A stretch of 64,000 bases of DNA from JBFONV01 sp040779335 (lineage in GTDB: Bacteria; Pseudomonadota; Gammaproteobacteria; Enterobacterales; Alteromonadaceae), in contig JBFONV010000001.1 of NCBI GenBank assembly GCA_040779335.1, forward strand, positions 682,001-746,000, given 5' to 3'. A model generated the notes under the pieces. It did not search any database. It saw only the letters and a program-made list of their open reading frames with translations, and was not told where the DNA came from. Shown here in pieces: positions 51,729-60,037 of this stretch (its first letter is position 1; each line of letters starts with the position of its first letter). Position numbers and translations under genes: made by a program.

Positions 51729-54035
51729 ATGAAAGTAGGAATATGCTTAAGTAAACTCTGTTTGATCGCTCTGCTCTTAATCTCTAATTTAATTTACGCG
51801 CAAGAAAATCAAGTAACTTTAAATCCCGGAACAATTTCAGGTTCAGTTTCGTTAAATGGTTACACCATTAATAAAATAATCGTAAAAGCATTAGATACCA
51901 ATCATGTATTTTCTGGGACGGTTACGGTTGAAGTTCCAGAAGGCAATAATTCAATAGATTATGTTTTAACCCTAGAAGGAGACAATCAATATTATTTGAT
52001 GGTCGAAGCTTTTATTAAATCCGATGACTATATCAAGGCGTTAATTCCACCTCAGGAAGCAATTTTTGTCCCCATTGACGCAAATGTTATCTCTGATATT
52101 TCGATGTCACCTGCGATAATCTCTGGCAATATCTCAACAGGTAACGACGTAGAGGTTGATATAGCATACCGCTTAGGCGCTTGGCTTGATATACCTGAAT
52201 TTGAGGTTGAACCATGGCCACATCAGTCAGAAAGTGTTATCTCTAAGCAAAGTGTAAATGGCACGCAGGGTATTGATTACACATTATTGGTTGCACCTCA
52301 AACTGAATATCATAATGTGCGAGCGCAAATATCTATTGATGGGTTTAATTACAATATTAATGATGCGAATGTTCTCACTCCTATATCGGGGCAAGCATTA
52401 GTTCGAAACTATCTTGTTAATTATGATGCCGCAACTATTTCTGGGCACTCTGATTTAATTGGCGTTAACCTTAGCAGTGCAGAAGTTTTTGGTCAGGCAC
52501 CAGCGCCACTGCCAAGAGGAACAAGAACCTCTACCGCAACATTAAACAACGGAGTGTTCTCCCTTCCTGTTGATGAAGGGACATGGAATTTAGTCTCAAT
52601 ATTTGAATTTCCGCTTCCTAATGAAGAATTGAAAGATTTAACGGGGTTGATATATGCAGGTTGGCCAGCAAGTATTCAGGTTACTGAAAACCAGTCAGCC
52701 ATAGCTGATTTTGATATTACACCGGGGTTTATGCCGGGACAATTGACCTTATCTGGCGCTAATTCCAACTTTTCTCAAGGTCGTATAAGAGCCAGTGGTG
52801 CACCAGGAGGCTTAAGCCATAGTGATATTTCACCTGAAACAGGAAAATTCTTATATGTATTGCCGCCAGGAGACTGGCAAAGTGATAATCGTTTAACTAT
52901 GTGGTTTGATTATGATGATGACGCCGATAGCTTTTTAAATTCATTAATATGGCATCAATACCGCAATGTAGATAATCATCTTGATTATCAAGTCGTGATT
53001 ACTGGTGGAGAAACGCTCGATACGCTGGAGCTTAATTATAATACCAGTACCGTTAAGCACTTGTTTTCTGTAGCAGGCAATGGCGTATTAAGTCACCCAA
53101 CCCTCAAGGTTACGCGCTTAAATTCAGTGCTAAGTATTGCCGAAGGGCGAGGCTCTCCAGTTGAGACTACTTTAGGGCAAGCCATGGTAACTCTGCTTGA
53201 AGCGGGTAGTTATTCAGTAGAAGCCTTTGCCAGAGTAAATGGCTCTGTGACAGAGTTTGGCACAACCATTATCAATGTTGAAGGAGGCGATTCTATTGTT
53301 ATTGGTGGTGCTAATAAGCCTATCCTTAAAGTAAGCAGTTTGGCTGATGGTGACACAACTTGTGACGAACAAGTTGAAATTATTGGCACGGCAACGGATG
53401 AGCAAGGTATAGACGCTGTGTATATTAATGGCGTTTCTATTCCATTTACCACGACGAATAATTTGCAAGATCCTAATGAAGTTAGTTTCAATTATTTATT
53501 TACGCTTGAAAAAGGTCAGGAAAACAATATTGAGATAAGGGTACATGATATTGATGATAGTGGTGAAACCCGTTTAATACTTAAAATAATGCAAGAAAAT
53601 TGCACACCTGAGCCTGACAATAAAACTGTTTTGATAGACATAAAACCGGGAAGCTGTAAAAACCCTGTTAATGTGAAAAGCAAAGGTGTACTTCCTGTCA
53701 CTGTTTTTGGCAATGAGAATATTGATGTTTCCAATATAAACCTTGAGAGTATTAGCCTGCATGGCGTAGCCCCTCTTAGAAGCACTATTAAAGATCTAGG
53801 GCAGCCTTGGCTAGGCTTGGATGATAATAGTGCTTGTGAGGATAAAGAACCTGACGGTTTTAATGATTTGTCGCTGAAATTTAAAACACAAGAAATTGTC
53901 GCGGCCATTAAAGCATCAGGTATAGCCATAACGGATGGGGCAATAGTGCAACTTACACTTGAAGGACAAATAGAACCATTGGTTGAAATTCAGTATTTTG
54001 CAGGGCAAGACACTATTCATATTATTAAAAAGTAG
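51729..54035 (+). CDS. Large secreted beta-rich protein with carboxypeptidase-regulatory-like repeats
   Basis: A 768-residue secreted protein of unknown function. GGAG 6 bases before 51729 selects this start over ATGs at 51711 and 51717, giving the signal peptide MKVGICLSKLCLIALLLISN...YA. Several repeated beta-sandwich-like units are introduced by xxISGxxS (GTISGSVSLNG, AIISGNISTG, ATISGHSDLIG) and FSLPVDEGTW/FLYVLPPGDW strands, resembling carboxypeptidase-regulatory domains. The last about 130 residues begin VLIDIKPGSCKNPVNVKSKG, a C-terminal module I recall from secreted marine bacterial proteins, with an acidic DDNSACEDKEPDGF loop suitable for calcium. The function could be surface adhesion or substrate binding. 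Confidence 0.75.
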   Translation: MKVGICLSKLCLIALLLISNLIYAQENQVTLNPGTISGSVSLNGYTINKIIVKALDTNHVFSGTVTVEVPEGNNSIDYVLTLEGDNQYYLMVEAFIKSDDYIKALIPPQEAIFVPIDANVISDISMSPAIISGNISTGNDVEVDIAYRLGAWLDIPEFEVEPWPHQSESVISKQSVNGTQGIDYTLLVAPQTEYHNVRAQISIDGFNYNINDANVLTPISGQALVRNYLVNYDAATISGHSDLIGVNLSSAEVFGQAPAPLPRGTRTSTATLNNGVFSLPVDEGTWNLVSIFEFPLPNEELKDLTGLIYAGWPASIQVTENQSAIADFDITPGFMPGQLTLSGANSNFSQGRIRASGAPGGLSHSDISPETGKFLYVLPPGDWQSDNRLTMWFDYDDDADSFLNSLIWHQYRNVDNHLDYQVVITGGETLDTLELNYNTSTVKHLFSVAGNGVLSHPTLKVTRLNSVLSIAEGRGSPVETTLGQAMVTLLEAGSYSVEAFARVNGSVTEFGTTIINVEGGDSIVIGGANKPILKVSSLADGDTTCDEQVEIIGTATDEQGIDAVYINGVSIPFTTTNNLQDPNEVSFNYLFTLEKGQENNIEIRVHDIDDSGETRLILKIMQENCTPEPDNKTVLIDIKPGSCKNPVNVKSKGVLPVTVFGNENIDVSNINLESISLHGVAPLRSTIKDLGQPWLGLDDNSACEDKEPDGFNDLSLKFKTQEIVAAIKASGIAITDGAIVQLTLEGQIEPLVEIQYFAGQDTIHIIKK

Positions 54036-54041
54036 CTTAAA

Positions 54042-54080
54042 TTGAAGCAGTAAAAATCAAAAGGTATTTTACTGCTTCAA
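54042..54080. terminator. Hairpin between convergent genes at 54.0 kb
   Basis: A 14-bp perfect inverted repeat, TTGAAGCAGTAAAA / TTTTACTGCTTCAA, with an 11-base loop, starts 7 bases after the secreted-protein stop. A/T pairs flank both arms, but no long T-run follows; it probably terminates from both sides. Confidence 0.65.
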
Positions 54081-54120
54081 TCAACTGAGTAACCTTATTA
54101 ACTATCTATTGTTACGGATA

Positions 54121-54456
54121 TTATTGCTCAATATCTACCGGAGATTGCTGGCGGTCATCCAAACCATAATCACGCAAAACATTTGCAACACGCAATCGAT
54201 AATCTTTAAATAAATTATTTCTTCCTTCGTTTTGCGCCTGACGATGAGCAAATTGATTTCGCCATAATTTCACCGACTTTTCATCCTGCCAAAATGAAAG
54301 CGACAGATATCGACTTGGGGTTGTTACGCTCTGAAATCGCTCTATAGATATAAACCCATCCATTTCAGATAAAACCTGTTTCAAATCGCCAGCAATTTCA
54401 AAATATCTATCTGTAGCGCCTTCTTTTGGCGTCACTTCAAAAATAACCGCGATCAT
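54121..54456 (-). CDS. Antibiotic biosynthesis monooxygenase (ABM)-type protein
   Basis: A 111-residue ferredoxin-like dimeric alpha-beta barrel protein of the ABM type (MIAVIFEVTPKEGATDRYFE, LSLSFWQDEKSVKLWRN). Members include heme-degrading, quinol and polyketide monooxygenases, and many have no known substrate. Its start overlaps the stop of the upstream NIPSNAP gene by 4 bases (ATGA), so the two are coupled. A divergent ArsR-type regulator probably controls both. Confidence 0.8.
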   Translation of the reverse strand: MIAVIFEVTPKEGATDRYFEIAGDLKQVLSEMDGFISIERFQSVTTPSRYLSLSFWQDEKSVKLWRNQFAHRQAQNEGRNNLFKDYRLRVANVLRDYGLDDRQQSPVDIEQ

Positions 54457-54791
54457 ATTGAATCCCTTGGCGGCTGTTTGTAGGTTGCCGGAACAATTTT
54501 TAAAAATGAGCGATTTTCTTGGACGATGAATTTTTCTTTTTGAGCAAAAATGAAGTTTTTCTTGCCTTCATTATTTTCTTTAAGCCTAGCTCTGTATCGC
54601 TCGTAATCAGCCAAACTGTTAAAGCTGATCAAGCCAAATGCGGTGTCATTTGTTCCTTCGTGGGGTAAAAAGTAACCTATTAAATCGCCACCGCATGCAG
54701 GTATGATTTTACCCCAGTTCTCAGCATATTCTTGAAACAGCGCAAGTTTCGATGGGTCAATTTTATATTCAATAAAGCATGTTATATTCAT
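54453..54791 (-). CDS. NIPSNAP-family protein
   Basis: A 112-residue NIPSNAP-type alpha-beta barrel protein (MNITCFIEYKIDPSKLALFQ, AFGLISFNSLADYERYRARL). The start at 54791 is decided by a full Shine-Dalgarno, AAAGGAGG, 8 bases upstream; the frame runs to 54818. The family has no agreed enzymatic role. It is the first gene of a two-gene operon with the ABM protein, divergent from the ArsR-type gene across about 90 bases. Confidence 0.8.
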   Translation of the reverse strand: MNITCFIEYKIDPSKLALFQEYAENWGKIIPACGGDLIGYFLPHEGTNDTAFGLISFNSLADYERYRARLKENNEGKKNFIFAQKEKFIVQENRSFLKIVPATYKQPPRDSI

Positions 54792-54881
54792 TGGTATTGC
54801 CTCCTTTGTTTTTTTCATGCAGTCTATCGTTTAAAAAACACATTGCTTCGATACGCATCGAACTATAGAGAGACCGCTAAA

Positions 54882-55586
54882 TTGCAACCCAATATTTCTT
54901 TCATTTCTAGCTTGATAGGAGAGCCAGCTCGTGCCCGTATGCTAACTGCATTAATGGGCGGGAAAGCACTAACCGCGACTGAATTAGCATTAGAGGCGGA
55001 AGTTACCGCACAAACCGCAAGCAGTCATTTGGCAAAACTGGTAGACGGCGAGTTATTAATCGTTCGAAAGCAAGGTCGCCACAAATATTTTCAACTGCAT
55101 CGACAAGAAGTGGCTCAGCTTATCGAGCAATTACTGAATGTCACCTCCAGTATAAATCATCCTAAAACGACTACCGGACCTGCCGACCAGAGCCTTAGAC
55201 AAGCACGTGTTTGCTACGATCATTTGGCAGGAACGTTCGGTGTTGCACTTTATGATGCACTTACATTCAAAGGTCATATAGTAGATAAGGGATGTGAAAC
55301 TATTTTAACCGAGCAAGGGCAGTCATTTTTTCAGGCCATAGGTGCCAACTTTGCAGATATATCGACAAGCAAGCGACCAGTTTGTAAGTCTTGTTTAGAC
55401 TGGAGTGAAAGGCGCAATCATTTGGCCGGTAGTTTAGGTCATTGGATATTAGAAGATTTATTAGCAAAAAAATGGGCTGCTAGAAATCTTGATTCCAGAG
55501 CGATTACTTTTTCCTCAAAAGGGCTGGCATCGTTCGCTAAACGGTATGATATTGCCAATTTATCTCGGTCTGCGCCGAGTGATTGA
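54882..55586 (+). CDS. ArsR-type winged-helix regulator
   Basis: A 234-residue regulator with an N-terminal ArsR-type HTH (SSLIGEPARARMLTALMGG, LTATELALEAEVTAQTASSH, IVRKQGRHKYFQL). A C-terminal domain contains KSCLDWSERRNHLAGSLG, a family-typical element with two nearby Cys. The TTG at 54882 is preferred: the frame extends to 54732, but that would overlap the divergent NIPSNAP gene, and the HTH then starts at the normal place. The inducer is unknown; no metal site is obvious. Its 3' end abuts a half attC-like sequence. Confidence 0.8.
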   Translation: MQPNISFISSLIGEPARARMLTALMGGKALTATELALEAEVTAQTASSHLAKLVDGELLIVRKQGRHKYFQLHRQEVAQLIEQLLNVTSSINHPKTTTGPADQSLRQARVCYDHLAGTFGVALYDALTFKGHIVDKGCETILTEQGQSFFQAIGANFADISTSKRPVCKSCLDWSERRNHLAGSLGHWILEDLLAKKWAARNLDSRAITFSSKGLASFAKRYDIANLSRSAPSD

Positions 55587-55587
55587 T

Positions 55588-55602
55588 GCCGTGCTTGTTA
55601 GG
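55588..55602 (-). repeat. attC-like half site after the small cassette gene
   Basis: On the minus strand CCTAACAAGCACGGC, sharing TAACAAGCAC with the start of the full element at 56064. It begins 4 bases after the stop of the 55.6-kb gene, the position of an R''/L'' end. No matching second half is seen on the far side, where the ArsR gene begins at once. Confidence 0.5.
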
Positions 55603-55606
55603 TATT

Positions 55607-55948
55607 TTACTTGGGATACTTGATATACCAATATGGCTTATCTTGTTCTTTAGCTAAATACCAATTAAAAACATCTTTAGCTAAAAGGTAAGGTTTTTGT
55701 AGCTTAAATAATTTGTCCCATAAATTTACTTTATCAACACCTACAGATCTAGTTTCATGAGTTTTTGCATGAATAAGTGAATCTCTGCATTCTTTTAGTT
55801 TTTTATAACTTACCCAAATAGGGCTTTTTCCTTTAGGTGAATCAACATTAAAAAACTCTGGTAAAACTTCATTGAGTTTTTTTTCCATAGAGAAAAACCT
55901 TTGTGCAACTTTAGCGCTAACTTTCAAACGCCAGTCTGTCTCATCCAT
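55607..55948 (-). CDS. Hypothetical protein, probable cassette gene
   Basis: A 113-residue protein I do not recognise. The ATG at 55948 (MDETDWRLKVSAKVAQRFF) is preferred over the ATG at 55975, which would lie inside the attC-like element. With this start the gene begins 18 bases after the putative recombination point, as is normal for cassette genes. The sequence is rich in Lys, Trp and Phe (LKECRDSLIHAKTHETRS), has no signal peptide and resembles no domain known to me. An R''-type half-site follows the stop. Confidence 0.6.
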   Translation of the reverse strand: MDETDWRLKVSAKVAQRFFSMEKKLNEVLPEFFNVDSPKGKSPIWVSYKKLKECRDSLIHAKTHETRSVGVDKVNLWDKLFKLQKPYLLAKDVFNWYLAKEQDKPYWYIKYPK

Positions 55949-55962
55949 GCCGAACTCTCGAA

Positions 55963-56064
55963 ATAACGCCCACATAAGGAGCTGGTAATGTTTGGCTAAA
56001 CTTGTGAAACAAAGCGTAAGTGAGCCAAAATTTCAAAGTGCCGACACTAAATGTGCTTGTTAGC
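55963..56064 (-). repeat. attC-like recombination site between two small genes
   Basis: A 102-bp imperfect palindrome. On the minus strand it opens GCTAACAAGCACAT and closes ATGTGGGCGTTAT. The ends pair as TAAC/GTTA, then a 3-base mismatch, then CACAT/ATGTG, the R-spacer-L layout of integron attC sites. Inner arms AGCCAAA / TTTGGCT (56023-56029 and 55991-55997) and ACTT / AAGT extend the stem. It begins 3 bases after the stop of one small gene, and the next small gene starts just after it on the same strand. The GGGCGTTAT end resembles Vibrio repeats. Confidence 0.65.
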
Positions 56065-56066
56065 AT

Positions 56067-56402
56067 TTATTTGCACCGTATTCCAGATTTGAACATAGGG
56101 TATACAGTCGCATGTTGAATCATACGGCCTAGAACAATACCTTTGTCATTTTTAAAAGTTCTTCCTGCAAGAATATCGTAGCCTTTTGGGCACAATTCAG
56201 AAGCACGCTTACTCCACAACTCTTTTACTTTTACCTCTGAAGTTTCATTATTACCGTGATATTCAACTATATAAAGATTGTCTTCTATTTTTTTATCTTT
56301 ATAACCACCGGGAGCACTATAAGGTCTGTACCCAGTTAAATCATTAGTTGAACAACCAGCTATTAGTAAAACACATCCTGTAATTATTGATATGAATTTC
56401 AT
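56067..56402 (-). CDS. Small lipoprotein, probable cassette gene
   Basis: A 111-residue lipoprotein: signal MKFISIITGCVLLIAGCS with lipobox LIAGC. The mature part has YHGNNETSEVKVKELWSKRASELCPKGY, resembling small lipoproteins in which a conserved Cys follows RAAELC. It should be anchored in the outer or inner membrane by Lgt. The function is unknown. It lies directly before an attC-like element in the orientation expected of a gene cassette. Confidence 0.7.
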   Translation of the reverse strand: MKFISIITGCVLLIAGCSTNDLTGYRPYSAPGGYKDKKIEDNLYIVEYHGNNETSEVKVKELWSKRASELCPKGYDILAGRTFKNDKGIVLGRMIQHATVYPMFKSGIRCK

Positions 56403-56735
56403 TTTTGCTCCATGCTTTTAATTAAAGACTAACAATGTAACCGTGCGCGAGTTGCTTATTGGTGTATCGCGACATCGCTCAATTTTATTTATTAGTTATT
56501 AATATCAAACTTAATAAGTTATTGCTAGATAAAGAAAAAGTATTAGGTTCTATTAATTCGTTTAAGGACTAAAAAGGGGATTTGCTCATTTTCTTGACTA
56601 TAGGAGAACGTGTCATTTTTGGATTAGAAAAAGAGTTGATAAAACACGGGGCGTCTCAATGCATGATTTCTGCCATTAGCACCCATTGTCAGTGCTAGTT
56701 TAAGCAGCAACGAATGAGTTTATTCTCATCAAGCA
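56403..56735. other. Gap with a possible acetyltransferase fragment
   Basis: 333 bases. Minus-strand TTGTTAGTC about 25 bases before the lipoprotein ATG could be a degenerate R' end, but no partner half is clear. On the plus strand a 38-codon frame ending at 56698 reads GERVIFGLEKELIKHGASQ, reminiscent of the acetyl-CoA-binding helix of GNAT acetyltransferases. It may be a gene remnant (low confidence). Confidence 0.25.
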
Positions 56736-57488
56736 TTAGTCATTACGGGTAAAAATTTTCTGTAATTTTGATTTTACTGAACGCCAATGGGTGGTGGGCT
56801 TAGTGGGAGCTTTCTCTTTTAAATGTAGATAGTCATTATGGGTCAAAACCACTTCACCGCCATGAGCGAGTAATACTTTATCAACCTTGAGTTGCTCTAA
56901 TTTTTCAAGAGACTGTTTATATCTATTGGGATAAAAAACCGGGAATGGCGGAATGTATCGGCCTTTAACGGTAACGATAAGGTCAGCGACATAGATCACG
57001 TTGCTGGGCAAATGTAATAGCGATATATCTCGGTCGGTATGCCCTTGAGTCGAGACCACTTGCCATTCATTAAAGCCGGGCAACATATCGCCGTCATCAA
57101 GGTGAATATCGGTCGCTAAATGACGCGCATACCATAAAGATTTACGCGGTTTTCCTAAACGTTTAGCCACCCATTTTGCTAGGGCAATGTCGGAAAAATG
57201 CATCAATATTCCGTCTATTCCGCGATACCATTGTCCTGCTACATTGGCGCTGGCTATTTTGCATTGTGTTAGCTGTCGCAATTTGTGCGCGCCACCAGCA
57301 TGATCTGGATGCATGTGGGTGACAACTACTAACGCTAAATCGGTAAAAGGGCGGTGAAGTTTATCGGTAATAAATTGACGAACGGTGTCGATGTCCGCAC
57401 GACTGCAACCGTCTAACAGTAAAAGTTTGTCGTGATATTCAACTAAGTAAATGCTTTGAATATAGCCGCTAATTTTGTGTAACTTCAT
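56736..57488 (-). CDS. Metallo-beta-lactamase fold hydrolase
   Basis: A 250-residue metal-dependent hydrolase of the MBL fold. The metal ligands are THMHPDHAGG (HxHxDH, about 57-66), GHTDRD (His near 149), the bridging Asp in YVADLI and the late His in LLAHGGEV. The family covers thiolesterases, lactonases and others; the substrate cannot be read here. No signal peptide, so cytosolic. The C-terminal tail is basic (RSVKSKLQKIFTRND). It is divergent from the sulfotransferase gene. Confidence 0.85.
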   Translation of the reverse strand: MKLHKISGYIQSIYLVEYHDKLLLLDGCSRADIDTVRQFITDKLHRPFTDLALVVVTHMHPDHAGGAHKLRQLTQCKIASANVAGQWYRGIDGILMHFSDIALAKWVAKRLGKPRKSLWYARHLATDIHLDDGDMLPGFNEWQVVSTQGHTDRDISLLHLPSNVIYVADLIVTVKGRYIPPFPVFYPNRYKQSLEKLEQLKVDKVLLAHGGEVVLTHNDYLHLKEKAPTKPTTHWRSVKSKLQKIFTRND

Positions 57489-57729
57489 CTTGTTTTATAT
57501 CGATTATGGTGAAGGCGCTTTCACTAGGCGTTAACCTTGATAATCGTCATGAGCTAGGCTGCGCCGTTATTGCCAACTCATCGGATCTGTTAATCACTTT
57601 AACGTGTTGTTGGCTATATATCTATAAAATAATGTCAGCGCACAATCTATAAATGAATGAAATATCAGTACGAGTTAGCCTAGCTAATAAGGTAAAATAA
57701 CTGCAGAAATAACCGCTTGGGAGACTTCA

Positions 57730-58365
57730 TTGTCTGAAGGTAAAATATTTATTATTGGGTTACCGAGAACTGCGACTACCAGTGTTTGCCTGACTTTACT
57801 GGGGTTGGGATATAAGACCGCCCACACTGTTTATACTGAAAAAGCGATGACGCAGGCGACGGTTCAGGCCGATACCCCTATTTTTTGTGATTATCAGCAA
57901 CTCGATATGTTATATCCCCATGCTAAATTTATCTATTTAACACGAGATTTTTCAGATTGGCTGCCTTCTATCCGTCAATTGTTAAGCCGAATGTTAGTTA
58001 ATTTGCTCCGTGATGATGGCGGTTTCAATCCACTGATCAAGCGTTGTTATCTTGAAATTTTTCCTGAACTATCTGCTGAAAATATTGCTAGCGATGACTA
58101 TTTGATTAAGTGTTATTTAGCGCATCAAAATGCTGTTGAGGCTTATTTTAATAACAGAGTAGGGGATTTGTTGACCCTAGATGTTAGTGAAAAAGATAGC
58201 TTTGCGGCGTTATTGTCTTTTTTAAATATTGACGATAGTGTTCATCAAAACGCGTGTTTTGAGCACGTTAATATTGGCGGCAAGGTAACCGCTTGGAATC
58301 AGGTTAAGCATGCCAATAAAATTGAGTCAACTCAGGCTGGGCGAGTAGATAAAATCTGGTATTAA
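57730..58365 (+). CDS. Sulfotransferase family protein
   Basis: A 211-residue protein with the PAPS-binding 5'-phosphosulfate loop of sulfotransferases near the N-terminus (FIIGLPRTATTSVCLTLLGLG) and a second nucleotide element YLTRDFSDWLPSI. Such enzymes move sulfate from PAPS to a small molecule or glycan. The acceptor is unknown, and no PAPS synthesis genes are adjacent. The start is TTG at 57730 with GGGAGA upstream. It lies 88 bases before the MiaE gene. Confidence 0.75.
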   Translation: MSEGKIFIIGLPRTATTSVCLTLLGLGYKTAHTVYTEKAMTQATVQADTPIFCDYQQLDMLYPHAKFIYLTRDFSDWLPSIRQLLSRMLVNLLRDDGGFNPLIKRCYLEIFPELSAENIASDDYLIKCYLAHQNAVEAYFNNRVGDLLTLDVSEKDSFAALLSFLNIDDSVHQNACFEHVNIGGKVTAWNQVKHANKIESTQAGRVDKIWY

Positions 58366-58453
58366 TGTTGGTAAAAACCAGCAAATTTGTTTTAGCTCTT
58401 CATAATCATTTCATTCACAGGTAGAATTCACGTTTTTATCATTATCCGATGTT

Positions 58454-59026
58454 ATGTTTGAATTAAAATACCACACACCGTTCGCCTGGACCGAAGCTGT
58501 TTTAGCTGATTTCGACGCCTTTTTACAAGATCATGCCGCGGCAGAAAAAAAAGCATCGGGCATGGCTATGTCTATGCTGTCTCATTATCCTGATCGACGT
58601 AAATTGGTGAAAGCCATGACTGATTTAGCGTTGGAAGAAATGATCCATTTTAAACAAGTGCTTAAGTTATTAATGGCCCGTGATGTTGATTTGGCAGATG
58701 ATAAAAAAGACGATTATATTAAAGAAATTCGTAAGGTATTTCGTAATGGCCGAGAAGTGTTTCTTTTAGACCGATTATTGGTTGCTGCGGTTATTGAAGC
58801 GCGTGGACATGAACGTTTTTCTTTGGTTGCACAAGCCTTAGATGCAGGCAAGGATAAAGATTTTTACGTGGCTATTGCCAAGTCGGAAGAAAAACATAAA
58901 AATCTTTTCGTTGAATTAGCCTATGAATATTTTGATAAAGAAGAAGTCGATATTCGTTTAGACGAAATTTTGACCGCAGAAGCAGATATTTGTCAAAAAT
59001 TACCGTTTAGAGCGGCTTTGCATTAG
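58454..59026 (+). CDS. miaE: tRNA ms2io6A hydroxylase MiaE
   Basis: A 190-residue diiron monooxygenase of the MiaE type, hydroxylating the isopentenyl group of ms2i6A37 in tRNA. The four-helix-bundle ligands are visible as EKKASGMAM and LALEEMIHFKQVL (EExxH), then EARGHERFSLV and KSEEKHKNLFVELA (second EExxH). It begins MFELKYHTPFAWTEAVLADF, typical of the family. Its stop is 7 bases from the convergent solute-binding gene. With TrhP it makes two tRNA hydroxylation functions in this window. Confidence 0.9.
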   Translation: MFELKYHTPFAWTEAVLADFDAFLQDHAAAEKKASGMAMSMLSHYPDRRKLVKAMTDLALEEMIHFKQVLKLLMARDVDLADDKKDDYIKEIRKVFRNGREVFLLDRLLVAAVIEARGHERFSLVAQALDAGKDKDFYVAIAKSEEKHKNLFVELAYEYFDKEEVDIRLDEILTAEADICQKLPFRAALH

Positions 59027-59032
59027 CAATTA

Positions 59033-59827
59033 TCACTGAAGAGTAAAGTCATTTGGATGATGGGCTATTGCTCGTTGGTCTTCATACTCTTCAAGTTGGC
59101 GATCACAATATGACTTGACCTTGTCATCCGCTTGTTGATATGTAGCTTTGACTTGGTTTATTAACGACGCTTGCGTAGCAATGTTGGCAGCTAAATAAAG
59201 CTGCCTTTTTAATTCATTAAGCGTATAGATTTTTTCAATATTTTTAACCTCATCGGGATAGTTTCGTCTCATTACGTTAAACCGAGCACCAGAGATAATA
59301 ATTAAATCGGTTCTCTCTTTTAATAACAAGGCGCTTAACTGATTAATGGTATTTACCATTACCAGATTTTTCTTTTTCTTAATTTCCTTTCTAATTAAAT
59401 ATTCTTGAATAGCATTGTCTCGTGCGATACCGATAATGTATTTCTTGAGGTCGGAGGGGGACTCTATTTGAATATCAGAGCGAGATTTTTTCTTATAAAT
59501 ATTGATATTGAGTTGGCATAGTGGAAATAGCCAATGGAATTTATCTTTCCTAAGTGGCGTTCTGATCATGGAATAAATAAAAGCATTCTCGGTATTTTCG
59601 ACCATTTTGTATGCACGCGGCCAAGGAAGTACCTGTATTGAATAATTAATCCCTATTTCATCAAAAATGCTTTTAACTATGTAGGTTGTTAATCCAGTAA
59701 TTTTTCCTCCCTCGCTTGCTTGTACTTGGTACGGAGGAAAAATTTCAGTGTAGATGGTTACAGATTCATTTGCTTTGCACACAAAACATAGACACATTAA
59801 TACGTTAACTGCGAAAAAATTATGCAT
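59033..59827 (-). CDS. Periplasmic solute-binding-like protein (SBP_bac_3 type)
   Basis: A 264-residue protein with a signal peptide (MHNFFAVNVLMCLCFVCKA) and the fold of family-3 solute-binding proteins (YTEIFPPYQVQASEGGKITG, WPRAYKMVENTENAFIYSM, LLLKERTDLIIIS). Many stand-alone marine relatives are not linked to any ABC transporter and may be sensors or have unknown roles. No permease or ATPase genes are adjacent, so transport is not supported by context. It is monocistronic and convergent with miaE. Confidence 0.8.
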   Translation of the reverse strand: MHNFFAVNVLMCLCFVCKANESVTIYTEIFPPYQVQASEGGKITGLTTYIVKSIFDEIGINYSIQVLPWPRAYKMVENTENAFIYSMIRTPLRKDKFHWLFPLCQLNINIYKKKSRSDIQIESPSDLKKYIIGIARDNAIQEYLIRKEIKKKKNLVMVNTINQLSALLLKERTDLIIISGARFNVMRRNYPDEVKNIEKIYTLNELKRQLYLAANIATQASLINQVKATYQQADDKVKSYCDRQLEEYEDQRAIAHHPNDFTLQ

Positions 59828-60037
59828 TTATTGCTGCCAACATCATCACAAGCGCATACCTAATTCTAACTTCAATAGTATTAAGTCTAAGCTATATTCA
59901 GCAGATTGGTAGAACACTAGCGACAATTATCCGCTTGGTATGGGCCGTGCGAGTGCTCCTTGATGCGTTAAATGTTCCATAATTGGCGGCTAATTTGTGG
60001 TTGCAATAACACTAAGAAGCGCTTGATACACGAAGTG

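Noticed and set aside
53210..53929. Long antisense frames inside the secreted-protein gene
   Set aside because: They are shadows of the plus-strand gene with no ribosome sites or domains.
56403..56530. A second full attC site upstream of the small lipoprotein gene
   Set aside because: TTGTTAGTC near 56430 could be an R' end, but no matching R''/L'' half could be paired within 130 bases.
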